A DNA stretch of 64,000 nt from Chromobacterium phragmitis (GCF_003325475.1 NZ_CP029495.1:2170001-2234000), one strand, 5' to 3'. Positions 52,073-61,362 are shown, counted from the first letter of the stretch. The notes: generated from the letters alone by a model not told the origin. A program made the numbers and translations.

Positions 52073-52468
52073 ATGCGTCATCGTTACAGTAATCGTAAAC
52101 TGAACCGCACGACCAGCCATCGTCTGGCGATGCTGCGCAACATGGCCAACTCGCTGCTGAAGCACGAAGCAATCGTGACCACGCTGCCGAAGGCCAAGGA
52201 ACTGCGTCGTGTGGCCGAGCCGCTCATCACGCTCGGCAAAAAGCCGTCTCTCGCCAACCGTCGTCTGGCGTTCGACCGCACCCGTGACCGCGAAATCGTG
52301 GTTAAACTCTTCGACGTGCTCGGCGCGCGCTACGCTACCCGCAATGGCGGCTACGTGCGCATCCTGAAGTACGGTTTCCGCAAGGGCGACAACGCCCCGA
52401 TGGCTCTGGTTGAGCTGGTGGACCGTCCGGAAGAATCCGTTGCCGTGGAAGACAACTCCGCCGAGTAA
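52073..52468 (+). CDS. rplQ: 50S ribosomal protein L17
   Basis: A 131-residue protein near the tunnel exit; last gene of the alpha operon. It begins RHRYSNRKLNRTTSHRLAML and contains NGGYVRILKYGFRKGDNAPM. The C-terminus has an acidic tail. A terminator follows 20 nt later. Confidence 0.98.
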   Translation: MRHRYSNRKLNRTTSHRLAMLRNMANSLLKHEAIVTTLPKAKELRRVAEPLITLGKKPSLANRRLAFDRTRDREIVVKLFDVLGARYATRNGGYVRILKYGFRKGDNAPMALVELVDRPEESVAVEDNSAE

Positions 52469-52487
52469 TCGACGAAGTTGCCGAAAG

Positions 52488-52516
52488 AAGCCAGCTCTCA
52501 GGAGCTGGCTTTTTTC
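52488..52516 (+). terminator. Terminator of the alpha operon
   Basis: AAGCCAGCTC/GAGCTGGCTT with a 4-nt loop, followed by a run of six T. It closes the ribosomal supercluster. Confidence 0.92.
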
Positions 52517-52526
52517 ATGCCTGATA

Positions 52527-52555
52527 AACGGCTCCGCTCGCGCGGGGCCGTTTTC
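52527..52555. terminator. Second terminator between rplQ and glsA
   Basis: AACGGCTCCGC pairs with GCGGGGCCGTT (one G-T pair), followed by TTTTC on the + strand. It lies just outside the 3' end of the convergent glsA gene and could act on either strand. Confidence 0.65.
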
Positions 52556-52559
52556 GCGT

Positions 52560-53474
52560 TCAGAAGATGGAAAGACCGGTGGCTGTGGTGAAGCGGTCCA
52601 ACGCCTCCAGGCCGAGCACGGAGTTGCCGCGCGCATCCAGTTGGGGACTCCACACCGCGATGCTCATTTTGCCCGGAATGACGGCCAGCAACCCCCCGCC
52701 GACGCCGCTCTTCACCGGTAGGCCGACGCGGTAGGCGAATTCTCCGGCGGCGTCGTAAGTGCCGCAGGTGAGCATGACGGCGTTCACCTGTTTGGCTTGG
52801 CTGCGGGTCAGGTAATGTCGCCCGGTTTGGGGCGAGGCGCCGTGGTTGGCCAGGAACAGGCCGGCGCGGGCCAACTCGCGGCAGCTCATCGCGATGCTGC
52901 AGTTATGGAAGTACTGGTTGAGCACGGTTTCTACCGGCTGTATCAGGTTGCCGTAGCTTTTCATGAAGTGGGCCAGCGCGGCATTGCGGTCGCCGTGCTC
53001 GCGTTCGGAGGCGGCGATGGTCTCATCGGCAGACAGCGCGGCATTGCCGGATTCCGCGCGCAGCCAAGCGAGCAGGTGGGAGTGGGCGTCGCCGAAGTGC
53101 CCGATGGCGCGGTCGGTGACCACCAGCGCCCCGGCGTTGATGAAGGGGTTGCGCGGAATGCCGTGCTCGTATTCCAACTGCACCAGCGAATTGAAAGGAT
53201 TGCCTGATGGCTCTTTGCCGACGTGGCGCCAAAGCTTCTCGCCATCGGCTTGGAGCGTCAGCGCCAGCATGAAGGCTTTGCTGATGCTTTGAATGGAGAA
53301 GGCGACATCGGCGTCGCCGCAGGCGTATTGCCGGCCATCCAGCGTTTGGATGGCGAAGCCGAACTGGCGTGGCGGCACCGACGCCAGCGCCGGGATGTAA
53401 TCGGCCACCTTGCCCTGGTCGTAGAAGGGCAAGGTTTCTTGCCGGATATCTTCAATGAGTGCTTGCAGATTCAT
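52560..53474 (-). CDS. glsA: Glutaminase
   Basis: Hydrolyses glutamine to glutamate and ammonia; a serine-dependent beta-lactamase-like fold. The 304 residues contain the catalytic S63-I-S-K66 pair in SIQSISKAF, NPFNSLVQLEYEHGIPRNPF, and GTYDAAGEFAYRVGLPVKSG VGGG in the C-terminal part. Length is normal for the bacterial YneH/GlsB type. It is alone, with terminators before and an unrelated gene upstream on the same strand 33 nt away. Confidence 0.95.
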   Translation of the reverse strand: MNLQALIEDIRQETLPFYDQGKVADYIPALASVPPRQFGFAIQTLDGRQYACGDADVAFSIQSISKAFMLALTLQADGEKLWRHVGKEPSGNPFNSLVQLEYEHGIPRNPFINAGALVVTDRAIGHFGDAHSHLLAWLRAESGNAALSADETIAASEREHGDRNAALAHFMKSYGNLIQPVETVLNQYFHNCSIAMSCRELARAGLFLANHGASPQTGRHYLTRSQAKQVNAVMLTCGTYDAAGEFAYRVGLPVKSGVGGGLLAVIPGKMSIAVWSPQLDARGNSVLGLEALDRFTTATGLSIF

Positions 53475-53507
53475 TGACAGATTGTAAGCACTTGCCGGCA
53501 GCCCAGT

Positions 53508-54305
53508 CTAGAAGCTGTAATGCTGTTCCAGAACCTCCACTGTCGCATCCAGTTCAAGCACCCCTGCGTTGCGTGCGCGCAAATTCATGCCGAAGCAGAC
53601 GCCTTCCTCAAGGCGGCGGGTGCGAACCAGCGTCTGCAGCGGTTCGCCATCAGGACTTTTCTCGCCGGAGTCCGGGTTGACGGTGGTCAGCACGCAGCGC
53701 GCGCAGGGCTTCATCACGTCGAACTCCACCTCGCCGATGCGAATGAGCTGCCATTCGTCCTCTTCCCAAGGATACGCGCCGGTCACTACCAGATTGGGGC
53801 GAAAGTGGCGCAGGGTGACAGGGGAGGAAAGTTGACGGTTCAGATCGTCCAGCGAGGCCTGATTGACCAGCAGGAAGGGGTAGCCGTCGGCGAAGCTCAT
53901 TTTTTCAGGTCCGCCCTTGAAGGCGCGGTTGGATTGGGCGCCCAGCCACAGCAGCCGACAGTCGCAGCCGAGCAGGTCGGCGAACCAGGCGTCGACACGC
54001 TCGTCTCCGTGCCAGGCCTGGAAGCCGTCTTTCCAGACCTGGGCTGGATGCGGGCGGGTATAGACGGTGGCCATCGCGAAGATGGGTGGTTTATCCGCCG
54101 CGTGCAGCAACACGCCGCCGGGCAGCAGCTCCGCGCGGACGGTCACCAGCCGGGGATGGGCGCGCGCGGTGATTTGTTGGCCATCGGGTGTGACCAGCAA
54201 CCATTCTCGATCATGGAGCAGCCCGAGTTCGCCTGCGTAAGCGCGCTCGAAGGCGACGCCGCGGCAGGACTTCACCGGGTGGACGAACATGGCGCTCAAA
54301 TGCAT
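53508..54305 (-). CDS. MOSC-domain protein, YcbX-like
   Basis: A 265-residue protein with an N-terminal MOSC beta-barrel (MHLSAMFVHPVKSCRGVAF) and a C-terminal MOSC domain that includes FRPNLVVTGAYPWEEDEW and the conserved cysteine in KPCARCVLTTVNPDSG. That cysteine ligates molybdenum in the mARC/YcbX family, which reduces N-hydroxylated compounds. YcbX often has a C-terminal 2Fe-2S ferredoxin domain; this protein lacks it, so its electron donor must be separate. I use ATG 54305, preceded by GGAG, not the longer frame to 54422. Confidence 0.85.
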   Translation of the reverse strand: MHLSAMFVHPVKSCRGVAFERAYAGELGLLHDREWLLVTPDGQQITARAHPRLVTVRAELLPGGVLLHAADKPPIFAMATVYTRPHPAQVWKDGFQAWHGDERVDAWFADLLGCDCRLLWLGAQSNRAFKGGPEKMSFADGYPFLLVNQASLDDLNRQLSSPVTLRHFRPNLVVTGAYPWEEDEWQLIRIGEVEFDVMKPCARCVLTTVNPDSGEKSPDGEPLQTLVRTRRLEEGVCFGMNLRARNAGVLELDATVEVLEQHYSF

Positions 54306-54685
54306 GGCGGTCTCCGCTGTCTTGTGTGGCGGCATGCTAGCACGATGCGGCTGGCATTGGGGGGAGTTCGGCATTTTCAAAGCGTGACTGAAAATGCTGC
54401 CGGCAAGTTGTAACGTTGGCATTGCATATCTGTGATCGGCAATTTACATTTGGATACCACGTATGCATTGTCCGACTGTCGCGTCATGATGGGCGCGAGA
54501 GGTCGAGTCGGGCGATAAGCGGTGCGGCATTGCCATGAAATTACAGTAGAGAGGGAATCTCGCGTTGAGCTTTGTGCGGATACGGACTAAACCAGAGTAG
54601 TGCGGGAACAAGACAATAGCGCCGATTGCCGCGGCCAAGCGGCAAAGTCGGCCTTGCAAGTGATTGGGGATGAGGAGGAAGTGCA
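54306..54685. other. Intergenic region with no clear gene
   Basis: This 380-bp divergent spacer between the MOSC gene and the first chemoreceptor holds no gene that I can support. A weak promoter-like pair (TTGCAT at 54422, 17 nt, TACATT at 54445) points toward the chemoreceptor. The composition is lower in GC than the flanking genes. No terminator or known RNA was recognised. Confidence 0.4.
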
Positions 54686-56563
54686 ATGCGTTCTTTGCGT
54701 GTCAAATTGATCGCAGTGATAGCCCTGCTGCTGGTATTGCTGGGCGCAGTGATTACCGTGCTGGTTTATGGCCAGATGCGTAATGAGATCGTCCGCGGGG
54801 TGGACAACGAACTGAGCGGCACCTCCAAAGGCTACTCCGCGCTGGTGAGCAGCTGGTACAAGAGCAAGGTGGGCGTGGTGATCGCCGCCAATCCGCTGGT
54901 GGGCACAGCCGATCCGCGGCCGACGTTGGCGCGGATGAGCCAGGCGGGCGGCTTCGACATGACTTATATCGGCACCGCCGATCATGTGATGATCCGTTCC
55001 GACATGAAGCCGCAGCCGCAGGGCTACGATCCGGTGGCCCGCCCTTGGTATCAGCAGGCGGCGGCGGCCGGCCAGCCTGGCGTCTCCGATCCCTATGTCG
55101 ACTTCGACACCAAGAAGCTGGTGGTGACCTTCGTGTCCCCGGTGAAGGACGGCGGCGCGCTGAAGGCCGTGGTGGGCGGCGACATCTTCATCGACGACCT
55201 GGTCAAGACCGTGTTGTCGGTCAAGCTGCGCGGCAACGGCTATGCCTTCCTGGTGGACCGCAGCGGCAAGGTGATCGCCCACCCGGACGCCAGCCTGACC
55301 TTGAAGCCCTTGTCCGAAAAGGTGCCTGAACTGACCGGCGGCCGTCTGACCGAGCTGGCTACCGACACCAAGATGGCCACCATCAGCATTGGCGGGGAAG
55401 ACAAGCTGGTCGAGGTGCAGCCGGTGGAAGGCACCAATTGGCTGCTGGGCGTGGTGACCGACGAGTCGGTGGTCACCGGGCCGCTGAACACTCTGCTGTT
55501 GACCGTGGCCGGCATCGGCGCCTTGTGCGTGGTGATCCTGATCCCGGTGGCCAGCGTGCTGCTGAGCAAGATGCTGGCCGGTCTGGGCCGCCTGCGCAAC
55601 GCGATGCTGGAGATCTCCCAGGGCGAGGGCGACCTGACCCGCCGCATCGAGGTGACGGGCCAAGACGAAATCGCAGAGACCGCCACCGCGTTCAACCGCT
55701 TCGTCGGCCAGTTGCAGAAGATGTTCATCGCGGTGAAGGAAGAGGCGGAGCGGGTGACCGGCGGCGTGGAGAGCGTGACCCAGACCGTGGACAAGGTGGC
55801 GCACGACTCGCGGCAGATCGCCGACGTGTCCAGCTCCAACGCGGCGACGCTGGAGGAAATCACCGTCAGCATCTCGCACATCGCCGACGCCGCGCGCGAA
55901 GCGGACGGCCTGGTCAACCATACCGGCCAGGTGTCGAGCGAGAGCGCGCACGGCATGCAGCAGATTTCTCAGGAAATGAACAGCACGGTGGAGGCGGTGA
56001 AGGGTTTGTCCAGCATGTTGTCCTCGCTGGATCAGCGGTCGCAGCAGATCAGCGGCATCACCAACGTGATCAAGGACATCGCGGACCAGACCAACCTCTT
56101 GGCGCTGAACGCGGCGATCGAAGCGGCGCGCGCCGGAGAGATGGGCCGCGGCTTCGCGGTGGTGGCCGACGAAGTGCGCAAGCTGGCTGAGCGCACCGGC
56201 CAGGCCACGGTGGAGATTTCCGGCATGGTCAGCACCATCCGCGAGGAAACCAGCCAGGCGGTCAGCAATATGCAGCGCACCGTCAGCTCGGTGGATGGCG
56301 GCGTGGAGCTGACGCTGGGCGCGGTGGAGCGCATCGAGCAGATCCAGAAAGCGATGGAGGAGGTGATGGCCAAGATGAACGAGATCACCCTTTCCACCAG
56401 CGAGCAGCACAAGGCGACCACCTTGATCGCGCAGAGCACCGAGCAGATCAACGGACGCATCGTCGACAGCGACGACGCGCTGCAAACCGTGCGCGACACG
56501 CTGTCCGAGTTGTCGCATTCTGCCAGCAGCATGCGGCAGCTGTTCTCCAGCTTCCATGTCTGA
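54686..56563 (+). CDS. Methyl-accepting chemotaxis protein with dCache-type sensor
   Basis: A 625-residue chemoreceptor. TM1 spans about residues 8-30, a periplasmic sensor of some 230 residues resembling a double Cache domain follows (PWYQQA, DPYVDFDTKKLVVTFVSP, GDIFIDDL, the typical dCache features), TM2 lies near 265-290, then HAMP (about 291-345) and a methyl-accepting domain. The signalling hairpin tip reads DQTNLLALNAAIEAARAGE then MGRGFAVVADEVRKLAERT. No C-terminal NWETF-like pentapeptide is present. dCache receptors usually detect amino acids or small acids; the ligand is not predictable. A terminator follows. Confidence 0.93.
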   Translation: MRSLRVKLIAVIALLLVLLGAVITVLVYGQMRNEIVRGVDNELSGTSKGYSALVSSWYKSKVGVVIAANPLVGTADPRPTLARMSQAGGFDMTYIGTADHVMIRSDMKPQPQGYDPVARPWYQQAAAAGQPGVSDPYVDFDTKKLVVTFVSPVKDGGALKAVVGGDIFIDDLVKTVLSVKLRGNGYAFLVDRSGKVIAHPDASLTLKPLSEKVPELTGGRLTELATDTKMATISIGGEDKLVEVQPVEGTNWLLGVVTDESVVTGPLNTLLLTVAGIGALCVVILIPVASVLLSKMLAGLGRLRNAMLEISQGEGDLTRRIEVTGQDEIAETATAFNRFVGQLQKMFIAVKEEAERVTGGVESVTQTVDKVAHDSRQIADVSSSNAATLEEITVSISHIADAAREADGLVNHTGQVSSESAHGMQQISQEMNSTVEAVKGLSSMLSSLDQRSQQISGITNVIKDIADQTNLLALNAAIEAARAGEMGRGFAVVADEVRKLAERTGQATVEISGMVSTIREETSQAVSNMQRTVSSVDGGVELTLGAVERIEQIQKAMEEVMAKMNEITLSTSEQHKATTLIAQSTEQINGRIVDSDDALQTVRDTLSELSHSASSMRQLFSSFHV

Positions 56564-56581
56564 GCCTTGCGCATGGCGAAC

Positions 56582-56604
56582 AGCCCGGCTTGGCCGGGCT
56601 TTTT
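56582..56604 (+). terminator. Terminator after the first chemoreceptor
   Basis: AGCCCGGC-TTG-GCCGGGCT followed by TTTTC. It makes the two chemoreceptor genes separate units. Confidence 0.85.
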
Positions 56605-56738
56605 CTTGCCCGCGGCGCAGAGACTTGATCCGAATGGGCAAATCCGCGTGGCGGGGCGCGTCGGCGGTTCCTAGAATAAGTTACGAGTGCGAATATCAAA
56701 ATAAGCACGGATGCATCGGGTTGGGGAAGGAGCGGGAA

Positions 56739-58382
56739 ATGGCAAATATAGGCTTGAGCCTGAAGGCGCGGCTTGTCGGCTTGATGGCGTTGATGGTGGT
56801 AGTGGTGTGCGGCTTGGGCGTGGTGTCGGTGTACAACCAGCGCTCGGTGATGCTGCAAGACCGGCAGGACAAGGTGCGCAACCTGGTCGAGAGCGCGGTG
56901 GGCCTGGTCTCCAGTTACGAGAAGATGGTGGAGGAAGGCAAGCTCAAGGAGGCGGACGCCAAGCGCATGCTGTCCAAGGCCTTGAGTTCGATGCACTACG
57001 AGAAGGCGGATTACTTTTTCGCCTACGACTCCGACTGGAACTATGTCGCCCACGGCGCCAAGCCGGGGTTGATAGGCAAGAACCTGGCCGGGGTGAAGGA
57101 CCCTAACGGCATCGAGCTGAAAACGCTGTTCCAGAATGCGATTTCCTCGCCAGGAGGCGGCGGCTATGGCGAGTATGTTTGGAGCAAGCCTGGTTTCGAT
57201 ACGCCTCAGCCCAAGATTTCCTATGTCACCACCACGCCGAAATGGCACTGGATCATAGGCACCGGCATTTATCTGGACGATGTGTCCGCCGCGTTCCGGC
57301 ATGAGCTGTTGTGGCTGGGCGGCGTGCTGAGCGTGGCGCTGCTGGTGCTGCTGGGCATGGGCGGCATGATACTGCGCAATGTGCTGAGCCAGCTCGGCGC
57401 CGATCCCCAGGATACGGTGGCGGTGGTCAAGCGCATCGCCGCCGGCCAGCTGGGCGAGGAGGTCATGGTGCGCCCGGGAGACGAAGACAGCCTGATGGCG
57501 GCGGTGGGCGCGATGCAGCGTGAGCTGGAGCGGCTGGTGCGCGACATCGTCGCCGGCGCCAACAAACTGTCTCAGGTCAGCAGCGAAGTGACCGGCGAGG
57601 CAGAGGCGGTGGGGCGCGGCTCCGAACAGCAGAGCGCGGCGGCTACCGCGATGGCGGCCTCGATCGAGGAACTGACCGTCAGCGTCAACCACATCTCCGA
57701 CCGCTCGCAGGACGCCCGCAATCTGGCCAACGAGTCCGGCACGCTGTCGAAAAGCGGCGGCGCGGTGATCGCCGAAGCGGTCAGCGAGATGCGCCGCATC
57801 AATGACGCGGTGGATCAGACATCGGGCATCATCACCAGCCTGGCGGACAAGACCCAGACCATCTCCACCATCATGCAGGTGATCAAGGACATCGCCGACC
57901 AGACCAATCTGCTGGCGCTGAACGCCGCGATCGAGGCGGCGCGCGCTGGAGAGATGGGCCGCGGTTTCGCCGTGGTGGCGGACGAGGTGCGCAAGCTGTC
58001 CGAGCGCACCGCGCAGGCGACGCAGGAAATCGCCAGCATGATCCAGGATGTGCAGCAGGGCGCCGAGCATTCCCGCAACAGCATGGAGGAGGCTGTGGCG
58101 CGGGTGAAGGCGGGACTGGATCTGGCGGAGCAGGCGGGTTCCGAGATCGCCCGCATCCAGGACAGCGCCAATGGCGTAGTGTCGGTGATTGGCGATATTT
58201 CCCACGCCTTGCAGGAACAGAGCGTGGCCAGCCAGACTATCGCCCAGCATGTGGAGCAGATCGCCCACAGCGCCACCAGCAACGCGACCGCCTCCAAGTC
58301 GGCGTCACAGGCCATCCACAATATGGACCAACTGGCGGCCAATCTGCGGCAGCTGGTGTCCCGTTTCACGGTGCGGGGTTAA
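56739..58382 (+). CDS. Methyl-accepting chemotaxis protein with sCache-type sensor
   Basis: A 547-residue chemoreceptor. TM1 is at about residues 10-30 and the sensor (about 32-185) resembles a single Cache domain of the sCache_2 type (YEKMVEEGKLKEADAK, then YFFAYDSDWNYVAHG and PKWHWIIGTGIYLDDV). TM2 is near 189-212, followed by HAMP and a methyl-accepting domain with the hairpin tip near residue 386. ATG 56739 is chosen because AAGGAG lies upstream; the longer frame to 56556 overlaps the previous gene and its terminator. The signalling domain closely resembles the preceding receptor, but the sensors differ. Confidence 0.93.
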   Translation: MANIGLSLKARLVGLMALMVVVVCGLGVVSVYNQRSVMLQDRQDKVRNLVESAVGLVSSYEKMVEEGKLKEADAKRMLSKALSSMHYEKADYFFAYDSDWNYVAHGAKPGLIGKNLAGVKDPNGIELKTLFQNAISSPGGGGYGEYVWSKPGFDTPQPKISYVTTTPKWHWIIGTGIYLDDVSAAFRHELLWLGGVLSVALLVLLGMGGMILRNVLSQLGADPQDTVAVVKRIAAGQLGEEVMVRPGDEDSLMAAVGAMQRELERLVRDIVAGANKLSQVSSEVTGEAEAVGRGSEQQSAAATAMAASIEELTVSVNHISDRSQDARNLANESGTLSKSGGAVIAEAVSEMRRINDAVDQTSGIITSLADKTQTISTIMQVIKDIADQTNLLALNAAIEAARAGEMGRGFAVVADEVRKLSERTAQATQEIASMIQDVQQGAEHSRNSMEEAVARVKAGLDLAEQAGSEIARIQDSANGVVSVIGDISHALQEQSVASQTIAQHVEQIAHSATSNATASKSASQAIHNMDQLAANLRQLVSRFTVRG

Positions 58383-58405
58383 GCGGGGCGGAGAGTATGC
58401 TGGGG

Positions 58406-58442
58406 AAAAAGGCCCGGCCGCGCGGAGCGGGCCGGGCCTTTT
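58406..58442. terminator. Bidirectional terminator between chemoreceptor and lnt
   Basis: AAAAAGGCCCGGCC pairs with GGCCGGGCCTTTT around a 10-nt loop. It lies between convergent genes and ends transcripts from both. Confidence 0.88.
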
Positions 58443-58447
58443 CGCGG

Positions 58448-59938
58448 CTAGTGCCGGCCGCGGCGGCGCCAGCCCAGCGCCAAGGCCAGCGCCAGCAGCG
58501 CGAGGCAGCCGGCGACGACCGGCAGATTGCCGGCGCGCATGTACGGCGTCAGGCCTTGCCGGCCTTGGGCGAAGCCGGTCAGCACCTGGGCGGTGAACGG
58601 CGCGGCGACGGCGGAGATTTCGCCGTCGGGCCGGATGATGGCGGTCATGCCGTTATTGGTGGCGCGCAGCATGTAGCGGCCGGTTTCCAGCGCGCGCGCC
58701 TGCGACAGCTGCAGGTGCTGGCTCATCGCCTCGCTCTTGCCGAACCAGGCCAGATTGCTGACGTTGGCCAGGATGTCGGCGCGGGCCGCGGGGCCGATCA
58801 GTTCTTCGCCGAAGCTGTCTTCGTAGCAGATATTGAACGCCACCTTGTGGCCGGCCAGCTGCAGCGGGGCTTGATCTGCGCCGCCGCGGCTGAAGCCGGA
58901 CAGCGGCATGTCCATGTGCTGGTAGATCCAGCCGATCAGGCCCGGCAGCGGCACGAACTCGCCGAAGGGCACCAGATGGTCTTTGGCGTAATAAGGCATT
59001 TGGGGATCGGACAGGGCCGTCACCGCGTTGAGGTAGCCGCGGCCGTCTCGTGTGCGGCGCGGCACGCCGCTGGCCAGCGCCATGCCGGAACGGGAGGCCT
59101 CGCCGCGCATCATCGACAGGTAGCCGGAAGGCAGGTCGTCAAGGAACAAGGGCAGCGCGGTTTCCGGCAGGATCATCAGGTCGGCGCGAGTCATCGCCAC
59201 CTGGCGATAGTAGGTGAGCAGCGAGTTTTCCAGGTTCTCCGGCGACCACTTCAGCTCTTGCGCGATATTGCCTTGAGCCAGCGCCACCGTGATCGGTTTG
59301 CCGGTCGGCGTGGTCCATTCCATGTCGCGCAGCCAGAAGCCGCTGCCCCAGACCAGCGCCGCGGCGATCAGGATGCCGATGCGCTGCCGCATGCCGGCGC
59401 GCGCCAGCATGGCCAGGGCGCCGGCCGATAGCGCCACCAGATAGCTGACCAGATGGATGCCCCCCAATGGCGCGTAGCCCGCCAGCGGGCTTTCGGTGAT
59501 CTGGGAGTAGCCGGCGGCGCCCCAGGGGAAGCCGGTCATCACCCAGCCGCGCAGCCATTCGCCCAGTTCCCAAGCGGCGGGGAAGGCCAGCAGCCAGCGC
59601 ACGCCGGGCCGGGGATCGATGCGGCAGGCCAGCCAGGACGCCAGGCCGGGATACAGCGCCAGATAGGCCGGTAGCAGCAGCACCAGCGGCGCGGCGATCC
59701 AGGCCGGCAGGCCGGCCACGTCGTGCAGGCTGTCGTAAATCCAGCGGAAATTGCTGACATAGGCGCCCAGGCCCCAGGCATAGCCCAGCCAGAACGCTCG
59801 GCGCGGCTCGCGCTGCAGCAATTCGATCAGCGCCGCCAGGCTGAGCGGCATCAGCCAGAACAAGCGATAGGGGGCGAAGGCAAACAGGGTGAGGGCGCCG
59901 GCCAGCGCGGCGGCCAAAAGCAGGATCAGAGTTCGCAT
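58448..59938 (-). CDS. lnt: Apolipoprotein N-acyltransferase
   Basis: Adds the third acyl chain to the N-terminal cysteine of outer-membrane lipoproteins. The 496-residue protein has about six N-terminal transmembrane helices and a C-terminal nitrilase-like periplasmic domain, with a final TM helix and an Arg-rich tail. The catalytic triad is visible: Glu in LPETALPLF, Lys in YYAKDHLVPFGEF and Cys in FNICYEDSF. ATG 59938 is used; the longer frame to 59989 lacks a signal-anchor character. Last gene of the phoH-ybeY-corC-lnt group. Confidence 0.96.
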   Translation of the reverse strand: MRTLILLLAAALAGALTLFAFAPYRLFWLMPLSLAALIELLQREPRRAFWLGYAWGLGAYVSNFRWIYDSLHDVAGLPAWIAAPLVLLLPAYLALYPGLASWLACRIDPRPGVRWLLAFPAAWELGEWLRGWVMTGFPWGAAGYSQITESPLAGYAPLGGIHLVSYLVALSAGALAMLARAGMRQRIGILIAAALVWGSGFWLRDMEWTTPTGKPITVALAQGNIAQELKWSPENLENSLLTYYRQVAMTRADLMILPETALPLFLDDLPSGYLSMMRGEASRSGMALASGVPRRTRDGRGYLNAVTALSDPQMPYYAKDHLVPFGEFVPLPGLIGWIYQHMDMPLSGFSRGGADQAPLQLAGHKVAFNICYEDSFGEELIGPAARADILANVSNLAWFGKSEAMSQHLQLSQARALETGRYMLRATNNGMTAIIRPDGEISAVAAPFTAQVLTGFAQGRQGLTPYMRAGNLPVVAGCLALLALALALGWRRRGRH

Positions 59939-60000
59939 GGGGCTTGTTGCAGTGGAAACGGGGAGCGCAGCCGGCGGCGCCGGCTGCATTCAGCATAGCC

Positions 60001-60852
60001 TTATTCGGCCGCGTCGGCGGAGGCTTGAATGCGCTCCACCAGCAGGCTGTCAAGGCGGCGGCTGTCGGCGCGCAGCACGGTGAAGCGCAGGCCGGCGGCT
60101 TCGATCTTCTCGCCGCGCTTGGGCAGGTGGCCGGTCAGCGAGATCACCAGGCCGCCGACGGTGTCGACGTCGTCGTCGGCGTAGTCGGTGCCGAAGTAGT
60201 GGTTGAAGTCTTCGATTTCGGTCAGCGCCTTGACGCGGTAACGCTCGTTGCCGCGCACCGGCACGATATCGTCTTCGTCGTCGTCGATGTCGTATTCGTC
60301 CTCGATGTCGCCGACGATCTGCTCGATCACGTCCTCGATGGTCACCAGGCCGCAGACGCCGCCGTACTCGTCCACCACCACCGCCATGTGGTTGTGGGTG
60401 GCGCGGAAGTCGCGCAGCAGCACGTTCAGCGGCTTGGATTCCGGCACGAACACCGCCGGGCGCAGCACGTTCTTCAGATTGAAGGTGGACGGCGCATGGA
60501 AGTAACGCAGCAACTCTTTGGCCAGCAGGATGCCTTGCACGTCATCCTTGCTTTCGCCTATCACCGGGAAGCGCGAGTGGCCGGAATCGATCACGGTGGG
60601 CAGGAAGCGGGAGATGGGGTCGTCGATGTTCAGCACGTGCATCTGGCTGCGCGGGATCATCACGTCGCGCACGGTCAGCTCGCTGACCTCCAGCACGCCT
60701 TCGATCATGCCGAGCGCCTCGGCGTCGAGCAGGTTGCGCTCGAAGGCATTATGCAGCAGTTCGATCAACTCCTCGCGGTCTTCCGGCTCGCGCAAGAGCA
60801 TGGTGGACAGGCGTTCAAGCCAACTGGGTCGCGGTTTACTGGGGTCTTCCAT
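60001..60852 (-). CDS. corC: CBS-pair protein CorC/YbeX
   Basis: A 283-residue cytoplasmic protein with two CBS domains (MIPRSQMHVLNIDDPI and PESKPLNVLLRDFRATHNH) and a C-terminal CorC/HlyC domain (about residues 195-275). VVVDEYGGVCGLVTIEDVIE is the family hallmark. An acidic stretch (DEYDIDDDEDD) separates the parts. CorC-type proteins are linked to magnesium/cobalt efflux; YbeX has also been connected with ribosome biogenesis. It starts 3 nt after ybeY. Confidence 0.95.
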   Translation of the reverse strand: MEDPSKPRPSWLERLSTMLLREPEDREELIELLHNAFERNLLDAEALGMIEGVLEVSELTVRDVMIPRSQMHVLNIDDPISRFLPTVIDSGHSRFPVIGESKDDVQGILLAKELLRYFHAPSTFNLKNVLRPAVFVPESKPLNVLLRDFRATHNHMAVVVDEYGGVCGLVTIEDVIEQIVGDIEDEYDIDDDEDDIVPVRGNERYRVKALTEIEDFNHYFGTDYADDDVDTVGGLVISLTGHLPKRGEKIEAAGLRFTVLRADSRRLDSLLVERIQASADAAE

Positions 60853-60855
60853 TTC

Positions 60856-61362
60856 TTAGATGTGCTCCTCGTGATAGGGATCGGGATATCCTAGCTGTTT
60901 AACGATGACGGTTTCAAGCGCTTCCATCGCTTCGGCCTCTTCGTTCTCTTCGTGGTCGAAGCCTTGCAGGTGCAGCATGCCGTGCACCAACAGGTGGGCG
61001 TAGTGGGCCATCAGGTCTTTGTTTTGCTCGGCGGCTTCCTTTTCCACCACCGGCGCGCACAGCACCAGATCGCCGAACAGCGGCAGGCCGGGCACTTGCT
61101 CGCCTTCGTTCAGGGCAAAGGACAAAACGTTGGTCGCATAATCCTTGCCGCGATAGTCGTTGTTGAGCTGACGGCCTTCAGCGGCGTCGACGATGACGAT
61201 GCTGACCTGCGCGGCTTTGACGTCGCGGCGCAGCGCGGCCTGGCAGGCGCGGCGGATCAGCGCCGGCTCCGGCAGGATGGCGGCGTCGCTGCGCACGTCC
61301 AGGGTCAATTCCAGCCGCTCGGCCAGGCGGGCCAGCAGCGGATTGCGTTTAGCTTTTTTCAT
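60856..61362 (-). CDS. ybeY: rRNA endonuclease YbeY
   Basis: A 168-residue metal-dependent endoribonuclease for 16S rRNA 3'-end maturation and ribosome quality control. The zinc motif H-G-x-L-H-L-x-G-x-D-H is complete in HGMLHLQGFDHE. DYATNVLSFALNEG is typical. Its start overlaps the phoH end by 14 nt. Length is slightly above the usual 150-155 owing to a short N-terminal extension. Confidence 0.96.
   Translation of the reverse strand: MKKAKRNPLLARLAERLELTLDVRSDAAILPEPALIRRACQAALRRDVKAAQVSIVIVDAAEGRQLNNDYRGKDYATNVLSFALNEGEQVPGLPLFGDLVLCAPVVEKEAAEQNKDLMAHYAHLLVHGMLHLQGFDHEENEEAEAMEALETVIVKQLGYPDPYHEEHI

Noticed and set aside
54511..54518. GGCGATAA, resembling the -10 of a flagellar sigma-28 promoter, upstream of the first chemoreceptor
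   Set aside because: No TAAA-type -35 is found about 15 nt upstream, so the match is probably chance.
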